Assembly (NCBI GenBank): GCA_030625695.1
Contig: DAOUQK010000078.1
Coordinates: 1 to 11,600, forward strand
Length of the DNA: 11,600 nt
Direction of reading: 5' to 3'
Source of the DNA: Paracoccaceae bacterium
Lineage (GTDB): Bacteria > Pseudomonadota > Alphaproteobacteria > Rhodobacterales > Rhodobacteraceae
The notes below the pieces were generated by a model, which saw only the letters and a list, made by a program, of their open reading frames with translations, was not told the DNA's origin and did not search any database. Position 1 is the first letter of the stretch. Each line of letters begins with the position of its first letter. The position numbers and the translations under genes are program-made. Of this stretch, positions 1 to 5,923 are shown piece by piece.

Positions 1-1629
1 ATCGATATGAGTTTTTGGCAGCAGGCTGGTGCGCAGCCCGCTTTGCAACAGGCGGGTGACTGAATAGCCGACCACAAACACCAGGGCAAACGTCAGGAAT
101 GCGGTAGGTGAGATATTCACGTCACCGACTTGAAATCCGGCCAGAAACTTCGACCACATCTCAGTGATATCGGCCAGTCGCGCCCCCCAGATCAGAGCCA
201 TCACCGGTATCGCCAGAACCGCCAGGGCAAAGCCGACCAGCACCGAAAACAACGAATCCCGTGCCGCCTCAATGCCCCCCCCCATGACCCAGCCGTAAAG
301 GTGGCCAAAGAACCGTTGCAGGATCATCACGATGGCAACGGTCGTCAGGCTAAGGATCACCGGAAAGACAATCGCCGCCGACGCCGCACCATAGCCAAGG
401 CCGGCCAGAACGGGCGAAATCAGCGCCAGCAACAGCGAGACGCGCCGGATGCCGGTAATGATGCGGTAAACGCCAGGGTTGCGCAGTTGCGGCGCGCGCG
501 TCTCTTCGTCTTCTTCTTGGCTTAACGCCAACCGCTGGCCCCGGAACAACAGCATCGCCGCACCCAGGATAACCGGGAACGACAACACCGCGCGCGAAGC
601 CGCGGTGATATCCTCGATCTCGCCATAAAGGTCGACGGTCGCGTTCAGCACCAGCATCCAGCCCAGCAGTTTGACGTACAGGATCATCTCGCGGCGCCGG
701 TTCGCCGGGGCCGGCAACAGATCAATCTCGCGACGCTCGGCATACAGTTGATCACTAAGCCAGTTGAACACCAACAAGGTCAGCGCCCAGCCCGGCACCG
801 CCTCGATGATCAGAGCGCCACGCACCCCGAGGACACCCATTATCGTCACCGCCTGCACCAGCAAAAGCGTGCCCGCCAAAGGTAGGGCGATCCGCGCGAG
901 CGAGACGATAAAGCTCCAGACACCTGTGCCCCGACCGCCGAAATTGCGCAGGAAATTGCCCAACCGTTCGGCCCAGCGACGCCCCATCGCCACCAGCAGC
1001 AGGCCCAACACCGACAACACAGCGATCACCGGCAAGTCGTTCAAAATTTTCGCCCGGGTGGTTTCGGACAGCCAATTCAACTTGGTTTCATTATACAGCC
1101 CGACCAGTCCGTTCTTAAAATCACCCCACGCTTCGGGCCAATAAACCGGGTTAAGCGGAGATGGCCCACGATGCAAAAGTAGTTCAGTCTGACGAACGCG
1201 AATGATCTTGTCGATCTCGCCAATCAGTCCGTTGGCCTGGCTGTGTGCCTCTTCCGCCACCACCCTTGGCACCCGCAGAGCATCAAGCTGATCATTCAGA
1301 TTGGCACGTAAGGTGGCAATATCTTCGGGTTCTTTACCTGTTTCCGGCGCATCGCCCAAGGCACCAAGTTGCGATGAAAGCGTGGCAATCCGGTCGGTAT
1401 TCTGTTCGCGTACCTGGGCAAATACTTCGCGGTACTCAACAATTTCAAGCCGCAACCGTTCCAGCGACGGGCTGGATGCGCGGGCCGCATCAATTACCAG
1501 TTCGGCCCGTTCCGCCAGACTTAGCCATGCTTGGTATTTTTCTTCCGCATCCTGTGCGGCAAGTGGCGCCGAAAGTGACAGAAAAAATGTCAGAAATGTC
1601 AGGGCCAGAAAGGCGCGAAGATAGCTCAT
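1..1629 (-). CDS. DUF3772 mechanosensitive ion channel family protein (C-terminus beyond window)
   Basis: 543 codons are open from the ATG at 1629 to the left edge, so the C-terminus is missing. A hydrophobic signal peptide ending near ALAAQ/D (about residue 26) precedes a periplasmic helical region (about 27-195) rich in Glu, Arg and Leu; this corresponds to the DUF3772 region of large MscS-like channels. Membrane segments follow from about residue 198; I count about nine hydrophobic stretches. The last visible one contains VVGYSVTRLLQ, which resembles the first helix of an MscS pore module, so the beta-domain should lie just beyond the edge. Family members are inner-membrane channels that release solutes on hypo-osmotic shock, usually about 750-850 residues. 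The start overlaps the cysK stop (ATGA), implying translational coupling. The family is fairly clear; the specific substrate or gating role is not. Confidence 0.85.
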   Translation of the reverse strand, partial: MSYLRAFLALTFLTFFLSLSAPLAAQDAEEKYQAWLSLAERAELVIDAARASSPSLERLRLEIVEYREVFAQVREQNTDRIATLSSQLGALGDAPETGKEPEDIATLRANLNDQLDALRVPRVVAEEAHSQANGLIGEIDKIIRVRQTELLLHRGPSPLNPVYWPEAWGDFKNGLVGLYNETKLNWLSETTRAKILNDLPVIAVLSVLGLLLVAMGRRWAERLGNFLRNFGGRGTGVWSFIVSLARIALPLAGTLLLVQAVTIMGVLGVRGALIIEAVPGWALTLLVFNWLSDQLYAERREIDLLPAPANRRREMILYVKLLGWMLVLNATVDLYGEIEDITAASRAVLSFPVILGAAMLLFRGQRLALSQEEDEETRAPQLRNPGVYRIITGIRRVSLLLALISPVLAGLGYGAASAAIVFPVILSLTTVAIVMILQRFFGHLYGWVMGGGIEAARDSLFSVLVGFALAVLAIPVMALIWGARLADITEMWSKFLAGFQVGDVNISPTAFLTFALVFVVGYSVTRLLQSGLRTSLLPKTHID

Positions 1630-2660
1630 GAATCCAAATACACGGTTGGGATTTCCTGCGCTGTGTCACGCATCCAATCCGGCACCGGCAGCTCCTTTTC
1701 TTTCAGAAAATCTGCATTGAACAATTTGGACTGATAGCGCGATCCATAGTCAGCCAGAATGGTGACAATCCGGTGCCCCGGCCCCATTTCGCGCGCCATC
1801 CGCACAGCACCAGCAATGTTGATTGCGCTAGAGCCGCCCAGCACCAGACCTTCGTCATGCAAAAGGTCGAAGATATACGGTAACGCCTCATCATCCGGGA
1901 TTTGATAGGCCATGTCGGGCGTAAAACCTTCGAGGTTCTTGGTGATGCGTATCTGGCCGATGCCTTCGGCGATACTGCCTCCCTCGCTGGCCAACTCTCC
2001 GGTGGTGTAAAAGCTGTAAAGTGCGGCCCCCATCGGGTCGGCAAGGCCAATTTTCACGCCTTTGGGTTGCAGCACCTCGGCCACGCCAGTCAGCGTCCCG
2101 CCCGAGCCGACGGCACAGATAAAGCCATCAACCTTGCCGTCCGTTTGCTGCCATATCTCGGGGCCGGTGGTTTCCGCATGGGCCTGCCGATTGGCAATAT
2201 TGTCGAACTGATTGGCCCAGACAGCGCCGTTGGGCTCGCTTTTGTCCAACTCGATGGCCAGACGTTCGGAATAGCGCACAAAGTTGTTGGGATTGCGATA
2301 AGGGACGGCCGGCACTTGCACCAGACGCGCGCCCGCCAGTCGCAGCATGGCCTTTTTCTCTTCGCTTTGGGTTTCCGGGATAACGATGACGCAGCGATAG
2401 CCAAGTGAGGCCCCAACCAGCGCCAGACCAATACCGGTATTACCTGCCGTGCCTTCAACGATGGTACCGCCGGGGAGCAGGGTGCCACGTTTTTCAGCGT
2501 CACGGATGATGTAAAGGGCGGCGCGGTCCTTGACCGATTGGCCGGGATTAAGAAACTCGGCCTTACCAAGGATTTCACAACCGGTTTCGTCGCTTATGCG
2601 ACGCAGACGGATCAATGGTGTGTGGCCGATCGCCTCGGCCAGATCGTGAGCTATGCGCAT
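1626..2660 (-). CDS. cysK: cysteine synthase A (O-acetylserine sulfhydrylase), PLP-dependent
   Basis: A complete 344-residue fold-type II PLP enzyme. The PLP-binding lysine is K44 in NPGQSVKDRAA, the substrate loop is TAGNTG (71-76), the phosphate-binding loop is GSGGTLTG (185-192), and a GGSSAIN segment lies nearer the C-terminus. The expected reaction is O-acetyl-L-serine plus sulfide to L-cysteine plus acetate in the cytoplasm. It is somewhat longer than E. coli CysK (323 residues), with extra sequence around 118-170, so a cystathionine-beta-synthase-like or other OASS subgroup member is possible. The ATG at 2660 has a strong purine-rich ribosome-binding site (GGGGGAG) 6 bases upstream, which fixes the start. 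It overlaps the downstream channel gene by 4 bases, so the two are probably co-transcribed. rluD ends 78 bases upstream on the same strand. Confidence 0.88.
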   Translation of the reverse strand: MRIAHDLAEAIGHTPLIRLRRISDETGCEILGKAEFLNPGQSVKDRAALYIIRDAEKRGTLLPGGTIVEGTAGNTGIGLALVGASLGYRCVIVIPETQSEEKKAMLRLAGARLVQVPAVPYRNPNNFVRYSERLAIELDKSEPNGAVWANQFDNIANRQAHAETTGPEIWQQTDGKVDGFICAVGSGGTLTGVAEVLQPKGVKIGLADPMGAALYSFYTTGELASEGGSIAEGIGQIRITKNLEGFTPDMAYQIPDDEALPYIFDLLHDEGLVLGGSSAINIAGAVRMAREMGPGHRIVTILADYGSRYQSKLFNADFLKEKELPVPDWMRDTAQEIPTVYLDS

Positions 2661-2738
2661 AAGTATCTCCCCCTAATTCATCCGCTTAATCCAGATGTAG
2701 CCTTGCCCCCCGGCAATCTCAACCCGGTTTGGACGCGA

Positions 2739-3773
2739 TCACCCAGGCGGTTGGCGCAAATCGTCAAGCAGGGCGACCATATCACCGGGCAACTCTGCCT
2801 CAAACCGCAGGTTTTCGCCGCTGATCGGATGAACAAAGCCCAGAACAGCAGCGTGCAACGCCTGACGCGGGAAATTGCGCGCGCTAAGGGCCGCCGCCTC
2901 AGACACCGCACTGGTCGACAGCTTGCGCCGCCCGCCATACGTCGTGTCACCGATCAGCCCGTGGCCCGCATGCGCCAGATGCACCCGGATCTGATGGGTG
3001 CGCCCGGTTTCCAGCCAGCATTCCACCATCGCCGCCACTGGAGGCGTGCCCAAAGCCTCGACAATCCGCACCCGGGTCACGGCGTGGCGGCCGCCCTGAA
3101 ACAGCACCATCTGTTTTTGGCGGTCATGTTTGTGGCGCGCCAACTGAGTGGTCAGCCGCAGGATATTGCCCGCCTCAAACCGCGCGCCCTTGATACCGCG
3201 CAACCGAGGATCGCTGGCGTCGGGCGCCCCGTAACACAACGCACGATAATAGCGTTCGACCGTATGGGCGGCAAACTGTTCGGCCAACCCGTGGTGCGCC
3301 GCGTCCGATTTCGCCACCACCAACAGGCCCGATGTGTCCTTGTCGATCCGATGCACAATGCCCGGGCGTTTGACCCCACCGACCCCGGACAATTCATCAC
3401 CGCAATGGTGCAGCAACGCATTCACCAATGTTCCCGTGGGCGTGCCGGGCGCGGGATGCACCACCACGCCAACCGGTTTGTTGATGACAATCAGATCATC
3501 GTCCTCAAAGATTACCTCAAGCGGAATATCTTCGGGGCCTATATGGCTCTCGTCCGCTTCCTCGACCGTGATCATCACCTGCGCCCCTTCGGCAATCCGC
3601 GCCTTGGGGTTGGTGATCACGCTATCATCCACCGTCACAGCCCCCGCATTGATTAATCGGGTCAGCCGGGTGCGCGACAGCGCGGCATCCGCTGGTACAT
3701 CCCGCGCAAGCGCCTTATCAAGGCGCAAAGGCGGGTTTTCCGCAATGGTCAACGCAATAAGGCGGCGTGTCAT
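2739..3773 (-). CDS. rluD: RluA-family 23S rRNA pseudouridine synthase (RluD-like)
   Basis: A 344-residue protein with an N-terminal S4 RNA-binding domain (about residues 16-75, with RLDKAL and SRTRLTRLINAGAVTVD) and a RluA-type catalytic domain. The catalytic aspartate is D144 in HRIDKDTSGLLVVAK, preceded by INKPVGVVVHPAPG (97-110); GRTHQIRVH is the conserved C-terminal motif. RluD isomerises uridines in helix 69 of 23S rRNA, a step important for ribosome maturation. The length and presence of S4 fit RluD rather than the short RluA/RluC-only forms, but paralogue assignment from sequence alone is not absolute. The ATG at 3773 has GGAAGGA 6 bases upstream; that ribosome-binding site lies inside the divergent membrane protein gene, whose ATG overlaps this one. 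An in-frame upstream extension to 4163 exists but reads antisense through that gene and the tRNA, so I reject it. Confidence 0.9.
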   Translation of the reverse strand: MTRRLIALTIAENPPLRLDKALARDVPADAALSRTRLTRLINAGAVTVDDSVITNPKARIAEGAQVMITVEEADESHIGPEDIPLEVIFEDDDLIVINKPVGVVVHPAPGTPTGTLVNALLHHCGDELSGVGGVKRPGIVHRIDKDTSGLLVVAKSDAAHHGLAEQFAAHTVERYYRALCYGAPDASDPRLRGIKGARFEAGNILRLTTQLARHKHDRQKQMVLFQGGRHAVTRVRIVEALGTPPVAAMVECWLETGRTHQIRVHLAHAGHGLIGDTTYGGRRKLSTSAVSEAAALSARNFPRQALHAAVLGFVHPISGENLRFEAELPGDMVALLDDLRQPPG

Positions 3774-4116
3774 GTCTGATCCTTCCGGGCCAAATGGGCC
3801 AACAGGGCTAAACCCCGAGCAATTCCCCGAGCCGGCCAACCTGCGGTTTCTGCGGCGATTGGTAACCACCTTGATGGTGGTGATGATTGGCGGGCTTTTA
3901 GTGATTGTTGGGCTGTTTGTCATCCGATTCTCGTCCGCGCCCTCGGGCCTTACGGAATTACCTGATGAAATCACCCTGCCGGACGGCGTCAAAGCCCTTA
4001 ACTTTACCGTCGGGCCAGGCTGGTACGGCGTTGTCACGGACAGTGACACCATCCTGATATTCGATCGCGCCACAGGGGAATTGCGCCAAAGCGTTACAAT
4101 TGAACCAGGCAAATAA
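3772..4116 (+). CDS. DUF6476-type small single-pass membrane protein
   Basis: A 114-residue protein. A hydrophilic N-terminus rich in Pro and Gly is followed by LRFLRRLV, then one strong transmembrane helix (about residues 33-53), then a soluble domain of about 60 residues containing LPDGVKALNFTVGPGWYGVVT and ILIFDRATGELRQSV. This matches my memory of the DUF6476 family found in Rhodobacterales beside rluD; its function is unknown. The positive residues before the helix suggest the N-terminus is cytoplasmic and the C-terminal domain periplasmic. The ATG at 3772 has AAGG about 9 bases upstream and shares two bases with the rluD ATG on the other strand. The longer in-frame reading upstream is antisense to rluD and is not used. 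The stop lies 2 bases from the 3' end of the facing tRNA-His. Confidence 0.8.
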   Translation: MSDPSGPNGPTGLNPEQFPEPANLRFLRRLVTTLMVVMIGGLLVIVGLFVIRFSSAPSGLTELPDEITLPDGVKALNFTVGPGWYGVVTDSDTILIFDRATGELRQSVTIEPGK

Positions 4117-4118
4117 AG

Positions 4119-4195
4119 TGGTACCACCTCCAGGAATTGAACCTGGGACCTCTTGATCCACAATCAAGCGCTCTAACCAACTGAGCTAAGGCGGC
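4119..4195 (-). tRNA. tRNA-His (anticodon GTG), alphaproteobacterial type
   Basis: A 77-nt cloverleaf with CCA encoded. The acceptor stem is GCCGCCT paired with AGGTGGT (including G1:U72 and G4:U69), followed by TA, a D-arm with GCTC/GAGC, an anticodon stem CTTGA/TCAAG around loop TTGTGGA (anticodon GTG, His), and a T-arm CCAGG-TTCAATT-CCTGG. The discriminator base is A73 and the base before G1 is U, so the usual G-1:C73 pair of tRNA-His is absent. This agrees with the known alphaproteobacterial clade that uses a divergent HisRS. Confidence 0.97.
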
Positions 4196-4205
4196 ACTGA
4201 TTAGC

Positions 4206-4234
4206 GATTTAGCCAACACGCGACCCAAATGCAA
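4206..4234 (-). promoter_or_regulatory. candidate sigma-70 promoter of tRNA-His
   Basis: On the minus strand TTGCAT (4234-4229) and TAAATC (4211-4206) are separated by exactly 17 bases, and the -10 box ends 10 bases before G1 of the tRNA. Spacing and position are right for a housekeeping promoter giving a very short 5' leader. It is a prediction from motif match only. Confidence 0.5.
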
Positions 4235-4346
4235 GAGGGCACGCACTTGCAAAAGGGCTAAAATATCTGCGCGTTGGTTGATATTCAACCGGTCCCGCGC
4301 TAGCACTCATGCACGGTCACAACCAGCCACCACCGGAGGTCAAAGT

Positions 4347-4553
4347 ATGAGCATCAACACCGAGCGCGAAATCGAAGCCAACATGCAAATCGGCCCGACC
4401 GACACCGGCATGGTACGGATATTCATCGAAAGCCAGGGCATCGAAGTGCCGATGGACTTTGCCCCCGAAGAGGCCGAAGAAATTGCCGAAGAAATACGCT
4501 CTGCGGCGGCGCAGGCCCGGGTTGTGGCGCAAAAGAGTCAGAAAAAACGTTAG
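4347..4553 (+). CDS. DUF6324-type small acidic protein
   Basis: A 68-residue protein beginning MSINTEREIEANMQIGPTD, with a central beta-like stretch (MVRIFIESQGIEVPMDF), then an acidic helix (PEEAEEIAEEIRSAAAQAR) and a basic Lys/Arg tail. It fits the DUF6324 family as I remember it from Rhodobacterales; no function is known. There is no signal peptide or membrane helix, so it is probably cytoplasmic. The ATG at 4347 has GGAGG 7 bases upstream, which decides it over the earlier in-frame ATG at 4278. It is divergent from tRNA-His, and its stop codon overlaps that of the convergent 61-residue gene (shared TTAG). A TAAAAT at 4259-4264 could be a -10 box, but I see no good -35. Confidence 0.75.
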   Translation: MSINTEREIEANMQIGPTDTGMVRIFIESQGIEVPMDFAPEEAEEIAEEIRSAAAQARVVAQKSQKKR

Positions 4554-4735
4554 CGGTGTATATCTCCGGGTCCGATCAGTTCAAAACCGGTGATTTCAAA
4601 TTCGTATAACGTGCTGCCATCGGGTTTTTCAGCCCGGGCAATCAGTTTACCCGTCTCATCGTGATAAACCGCGTGCGCCGTGTGCATGGCGCGATAACAC
4701 CAATCTCCGTCCGGGTAGTAATACTTAATCATCAT
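4550..4735 (-). CDS. small conserved-looking hypothetical protein, 61 aa
   Basis: A 61-residue protein beginning MMIKYYYPDGDWCYRAMHTA, then VYHDETGKLIARAEKPDG and an ending in EITGFELIGPGDIHR. I do not recognise a named family. The alternating polar/hydrophobic pattern with Gly-Asp and Pro-Asp-Gly turns suggests a small beta-rich cytoplasmic domain; no signal peptide or membrane helix is visible. The start (ATG at 4735 or the adjacent ATG at 4732) overlaps the stop of the preceding mmcB remnant, so it was probably the second gene of an SOS-controlled pair. Its stop overlaps that of the convergent DUF6324-type gene. With mmcB broken, it may still be expressed from the LexA-controlled promoter. 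Codon use and compact fit between neighbours favour a real gene. Confidence 0.62.
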   Translation of the reverse strand: MMIKYYYPDGDWCYRAMHTAHAVYHDETGKLIARAEKPDGSTLYEFEITGFELIGPGDIHR

Positions 4736-5004
4736 CCGTAATCATCCCTGTTTCCATAGTCGAAAGTGCGGCAACGCCAGGATCGCGGAAGGCGTGCAAC
4801 CGCCGTGCGGCGTGGGTGGCAAATTTCTGGATCAGCGCCTTGCGCCGGGCTGCGGCCAACTTGTCTTCGGGGGCCATGCGCGAACACATCCACCCGCAAA
4901 CCCCGCGTCGGCGCAAATTCCTCAATAGAAACAAAGCCATGACTGCGCAAATGGCGCGACACCCCCCGGGTAAGTTTCTGGCCTGGCTGCAAATCCAACA
5001 TCAT
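4725..5004 (-). pseudogene. mmcB: mmcB-like DNA-repair gene, internally deleted and frameshifted
   Basis: Two pieces of one gene lie in different frames. The N-terminal piece (start 5004) reads MMLDLQPGQKLTRGVSRHLR and continues to PTRGLRVDVFAHGP, ending near 4870. The C-terminal piece begins near 4880 with RMAPEDKLAAARRKALIQKF and runs to TDDD with a stop at 4725. These match the two ends of the MmcB family (PF06319, PD-(D/E)XK-like, about 150-160 residues) as I remember it. About 60 residues between them, including the ECKSSRADF-type nuclease core, are gone. The sequence CGCATGGCCCC at 4870-4880 fits both frames, so it may be the microhomology through which the deletion occurred. In Caulobacter, mmcB is LexA-regulated and needed for mitomycin C resistance. 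Here the reading frame from 5004 continues as junk to 4732, so any product would be about 90 residues and inactive. Confidence 0.8.
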
Positions 5005-5016
5005 GCCAGCAGTTGT

Positions 5017-5031
5017 GAACAATTCGTGAAC
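5017..5031 (-). promoter_or_regulatory. LexA (SOS) box, alphaproteobacterial type
   Basis: The minus strand reads GTTCACGAATTGTTC, an exact GTTC-N7-GTTC direct repeat, the LexA recognition sequence of alphaproteobacteria. It ends 13 bases before the ATG of the mmcB remnant, a position suited to repression. This independently supports the mmcB call, because mmcB is an SOS gene in Caulobacter. Confidence 0.75.
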
Positions 5032-5068
5032 AAAAATCAAGCCAGGGTTGGAGCAGGCACAAACCTCC

Positions 5069-5097
5069 TTGACGTGATACCTAATGGTATCTAAATA
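5069..5097 (+). promoter_or_regulatory. sigma-70 promoter of the arsR-SRPBCC operon
   Basis: TTGACG (5069-5074) and TAAATA (5092-5097) are separated by exactly 17 bases, close to consensus. Transcription would start near 5104, about 30 bases before the ATG at 5134. The whole spacer is filled by the left operator half, an arrangement suited to repression by steric block. Confidence 0.68.
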
Positions 5098-5118
5098 ATA
5101 AGATACCATTAGGTATCA
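5075..5118. promoter_or_regulatory. tandem mirror-image operators for the ArsR-type repressor
   Basis: Two perfect 18-base arms (TGATACCTAATGGTATCT at 5075-5092 and its reverse complement at 5101-5118) flank AAATAATA. Each arm is itself a dyad, GATACC-N4-GGTATC, so there are two operator sites with centres 26 bases apart. One lies between the -35 and -10 boxes and one covers the expected transcription start. A dyad of this form suits a dimeric winged-helix ArsR repressor. Assignment to the adjacent regulator is by position. Confidence 0.75.
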
Positions 5119-5133
5119 CATTAAGGCGACACC

Positions 5134-5454
5134 ATGACAGACATTGCCCAACCCTGTTTTCGCGCCCTGTCCGACCCGACACGGCGTGAGATTACCCGCC
5201 TGCTGGCGACGTCCGACATGTCGATTGCGCAAGTGACCGCGCGTTTTGACATGACCCGTGCTGCGGTGAAAAAGCATCTGACTATTCTGTCGGACGGCGG
5301 GCTGATCACTGTGAAAACAGTCGGGCGCGAGCGCATCAACCATCTGAATCCGGCCGGGCTTTTACCAATACTCGACTGGCTCGAATTTTTCGACGCCTTC
5401 TGGGACGACCGTTTGGCCGCTTTGAAAACTGCCATTGAAAAGGACATGAAATGA
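5134..5454 (+). CDS. ArsR/SmtB-type HTH transcriptional repressor (SdpR-like)
   Basis: A 106-residue winged-helix protein. It opens with the ArsR signature CFRALSDPTRREITRLLA (about 7-24), followed by the recognition helix region MSIAQVTARFDMTRAAVKKHLTIL (about 29-52) and a wing with GLITVKTVGRERINHLNP. There is no CxC metal-binding motif in the helix, so it is unlikely to be a metal sensor. The C-terminal part (WLEFFDAFWDDRLAALKTAI) is typical of regulators paired with SRPBCC/AHSA1 proteins. The ATG at 5134 is preceded by AAGG 7 bases upstream. The stop overlaps the next ATG (ATGA), so the two are one translationally coupled operon. The paired operators at the promoter indicate autorepression. 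The inducing signal is unknown. Confidence 0.87.
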   Translation: MTDIAQPCFRALSDPTRREITRLLATSDMSIAQVTARFDMTRAAVKKHLTILSDGGLITVKTVGRERINHLNPAGLLPILDWLEFFDAFWDDRLAALKTAIEKDMK

Positions 5455-5873
5455 CCGACAATACCATTCGTAAATCCATCTTTCTTAACGCCGCACCGGA
5501 TAAGGTCTGGCAATGGCTGACCGACCCGGAAAAGCTTGGCCAGTGGTTTCACAAACCCAGCGCCCCACTGACGGCCGACGCGCCGCTGGAAATGTTCGGC
5601 GCTGATAGTGGCGACAAGCTGATGTGGGGCAAGGTCCAGGCGGCGCGCGCGCCTGAGTATCTGGAATATACCTTTACAATCAAACCCATGGGTGAGGCCG
5701 TCAGCCTGGTGAAATGGTGGCTGGGACCGGTCGACGGCGGCACCCGCCTGTCGCTGGAACACAGCGGCCTGCCGCAGGGGGCCGAAGCTTTTGGCCTGGT
5801 TCTGGCGTTGGACAAAGGCTGGGACAGCCACATTGGCCAGATGCGCGATGCCATTCACCAAGGTATTGGCTAA
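5451..5873 (+). CDS. SRPBCC / AHSA1-domain protein
   Basis: A 140-residue single-domain protein of the START-like SRPBCC superfamily. It begins IRKSIFLNAAPDKVWQWLTD (about 5-24), the first strand and helix of the fold, followed by PEKLGQWF, and ends in a long C-terminal helix (KGWDSHIGQMRDAIHQGI). SRPBCC domains form a deep hydrophobic pocket that binds lipids or aromatic ligands, and AHSA1-type members are named for the Hsp90 activator fold. The ligand here is unknown. Length fits a stand-alone domain. It overlaps arsR by 4 bases and is the only structural gene of the operon, so it may bind or modify the molecule that the repressor senses; that is inference. No signal peptide is seen. Confidence 0.85.
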   Translation: MTDNTIRKSIFLNAAPDKVWQWLTDPEKLGQWFHKPSAPLTADAPLEMFGADSGDKLMWGKVQAARAPEYLEYTFTIKPMGEAVSLVKWWLGPVDGGTRLSLEHSGLPQGAEAFGLVLALDKGWDSHIGQMRDAIHQGIG

Positions 5874-5886
5874 CACCTCTTGTCTG

Positions 5887-5923
5887 GCCCGCCATATCAC
5901 CCTATCTTAGGGGTGTGGCGGGC
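5887..5923 (+). terminator. hairpin after the arsR-SRPBCC operon, possible terminator
   Basis: Fourteen bases after the SRPBCC stop, GCCCGCCA (5887-5894) pairs with TGGCGGGC (5916-5923), and an inner CAC-CCTA/TAGGGGTG stem continues it with a small bulge. The stem is strong but no T-run follows, so termination efficiency is uncertain. Confidence 0.5.

Noticed and set aside
2538..3656. Plus-strand ORF of 372 residues
   Set aside because: Antisense to well-supported cysK and rluD; rich in His, Arg, Gln and Pro as expected of a shadow frame.
5058..5070. Strong AAGGAGGT ribosome-binding-like sequence on the minus strand followed by a GTG
   Set aside because: The GTG is only about 3 bases from the core, opens just 7 codons before a TGA, and is out of frame with the mmcB remnant.
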